Shown here: positions 63,217 through 64,000 of the stretch, in pieces
Layout: every line of letters starts with the position of its first letter
Numbering within the stretch: position 1 is the stretch's first letter
Origin: CAYJPA01 sp964371945
GTDB taxonomy: Bacteria; Chloroflexota; Chloroflexia; Thermomicrobiales; UBA6265
Length of the DNA stretch: 64,000 bases
Assembly: GCA_964371945.1 (NCBI GenBank)
Contig: CAYJPA010000008.1
Coordinates: 1-64,000, forward strand
Reading direction: 5' to 3'
Notes under the pieces: model-generated
What the model was told of the DNA's origin: nothing
The model's input: only the letters and a program-made list of their open reading frames with translations
Database searches by the model: none
Made by a program: the position numbers and the translations under genes

Positions 63217-64000
63217 CTGACCACGACAGCACTTCCCGGTAATGACCGTGTGTTCCAACAACCGCCGCGAAGAACGAACCGGAAATTGCGAAGAGTCCTT
63301 ACGATCCTAGTGCTTCTCGCACCAGCGGTCGTGTTGCGTCTCTTCACCGCCATCTACCCGTACGTGCAGTCGGTACGGCTCAGTTTCTACGATTACAATC
63401 CGGCCTTCCCGCCAAAGCGATGGGTCGGTCTGGACAACTACGACCGTGCATTTCACGACATCGCAATCCGGAGCAGTATTCGTTTCACGCTCATTTTCGT
63501 GGTCGTCTCCACCCTCTCCCAGATCGTCTTTGGGTTGGGTATTGCGATGCTCCTCAACCAGTCGTTTCGCGGCCGCGGACTTCTCCGGGCGATTAACCTG
63601 ATCCCCTGGGCGATCCCGATGGTGGTGGTAGCGGTCGGCTTTCGCTGGCTCTTCGATTCCCAGTACGGCATCTACAACGACATTCTGAGCCGAACCGTGG
63701 GATTCGATGTCGCCTGGCTGATCAAATTCTGGCCGGCGCGGATCGCGGTCATCTGGACCAATGTCTGGAAGAGCACTCCGTTCCTGGCGATTATCTTTTT
63801 GGCTGCGTTGCAGGCCGTTCCTGGCGACATCTATGAGTCTGGAAAAGTCGACGGTGCAGGCCGCTTCCGCACCTTTTTCGACCTCACCCTTCCGTTGATC
63901 ATGCCTCAAATTGTCACGATCGGACTCTTCATGCTGGTCTGGCAACTCGCGTCGTTCGATCTCATCTTTGCGATGACGGGTGGCGGACCAGGCTACGCAA
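63217..64000 (+). CDS. Sugar ABC transporter permease, MalF type, cut by window edge
   Basis: At least 261 residues, open at the right edge. Membrane segment one is LTILVLLAPAVVLRLFTAIY; the VGLDNYDRAF loop, IPWAIPMVVVAVGFRWLF and the coupling loop DIYESGKVDGAGRFRTF with LTLPLIMP are typical. The start is unclear: no ATG or TTG is in frame near the right place. CTG 63217 has GGAGA seven bases upstream and gives a normal N-terminal tail; GTG 63250 is the next usual start but lacks a ribosome-binding site. A 9-base direct repeat (TTGAGGGGA twice) lies at 63173-63191. Confidence 0.85.
   Translation, partial: MTTTALPGNDRVFQQPPRRTNRKLRRVLTILVLLAPAVVLRLFTAIYPYVQSVRLSFYDYNPAFPPKRWVGLDNYDRAFHDIAIRSSIRFTLIFVVVSTLSQIVFGLGIAMLLNQSFRGRGLLRAINLIPWAIPMVVVAVGFRWLFDSQYGIYNDILSRTVGFDVAWLIKFWPARIAVIWTNVWKSTPFLAIIFLAALQAVPGDIYESGKVDGAGRFRTFFDLTLPLIMPQIVTIGLFMLVWQLASFDLIFAMTGGGPGYA

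Noticed and set aside
1..64000. tRNA, rRNA genes and CRISPR arrays
   Set aside because: Reading both strands gave no cloverleaf with a CCA-type end, no rRNA blocks and no regularly spaced repeats.

Overview
The window is high-GC DNA with dense sugar and sugar-acid uptake operons, Tat-exported binding proteins, F420-type luciferase-like oxidoreductases, GTG and TTG starts and many decayed genes. This suits a Chloroflexota bacterium of the Thermomicrobia/Sphaerobacter type, probably a draft or metagenome assembly because there is a 100-base N gap at 19026-19125. The taxonomic call is an inference from gene style; no rRNA or tRNA gene was seen.

Layout. 0-10.6 kb: end of an IS21-type istB, a TetR regulator, a secreted two-domain cupredoxin-like protein, an isochorismatase-family hydrolase, two nucleotidyltransferase-like genes, a cluster of small proteins with a broken partner gene, an MFS exporter, a luciferase-like oxidoreductase, a 48-residue membrane protein and an RraA-family protein. 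10.6-11.4 kb: REP-type palindromes with their RAYT transposase. 11.4-17.4 kb (minus strand): sugar ABC importer (binding protein, two permeases, the only importer ATPase of the window) and an enolase-superfamily dehydratase. 17.6-21.6 kb: a graveyard of frameshifted and truncated genes around the assembly gap. 21.9-28.5 kb: PAP2 phosphatase, then a plus-strand operon of binding protein, two permeases, TIM-barrel isomerase and Gfo/Idh/MocA dehydrogenase. 28.8-40 kb: a rifampin-phosphotransferase-like gene, a hydroxyacid dehydrogenase, a second luciferase-like oxidoreductase, an ABC exporter pair, a frameshifted cupin, argG and an alditol-oxidase-like gene. 40.7-49.9 kb (minus strand): a seven-gene operon headed by a GntR regulator with a visible promoter and operator, then binding protein, two permeases, dehydratase, a 948-residue glycosidase-like protein and a creatininase-family amidohydrolase. 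50-58 kb: remnants, a methyltransferase, an esterase, a HAF-repeat protein and a secreted protein. 59-64 kb: mannonate-dehydratase-like gene, LacI regulator with promoter and twin operators, and a fourth importer running off the right edge.

The genes together describe scavenging of several sugars or sugar acids. Four separate importers feed dehydratases, dehydrogenases and isomerases, and probably share one ATPase. In all four operons a perfect inverted repeat with its own unrelated sequence lies just after the binding-protein stop codon, a likely device for keeping binding-protein mRNA more abundant than permease mRNA. The other notable signal is a REP/RAYT system in which one REP pair is translated as part of the RAYT transposase itself.
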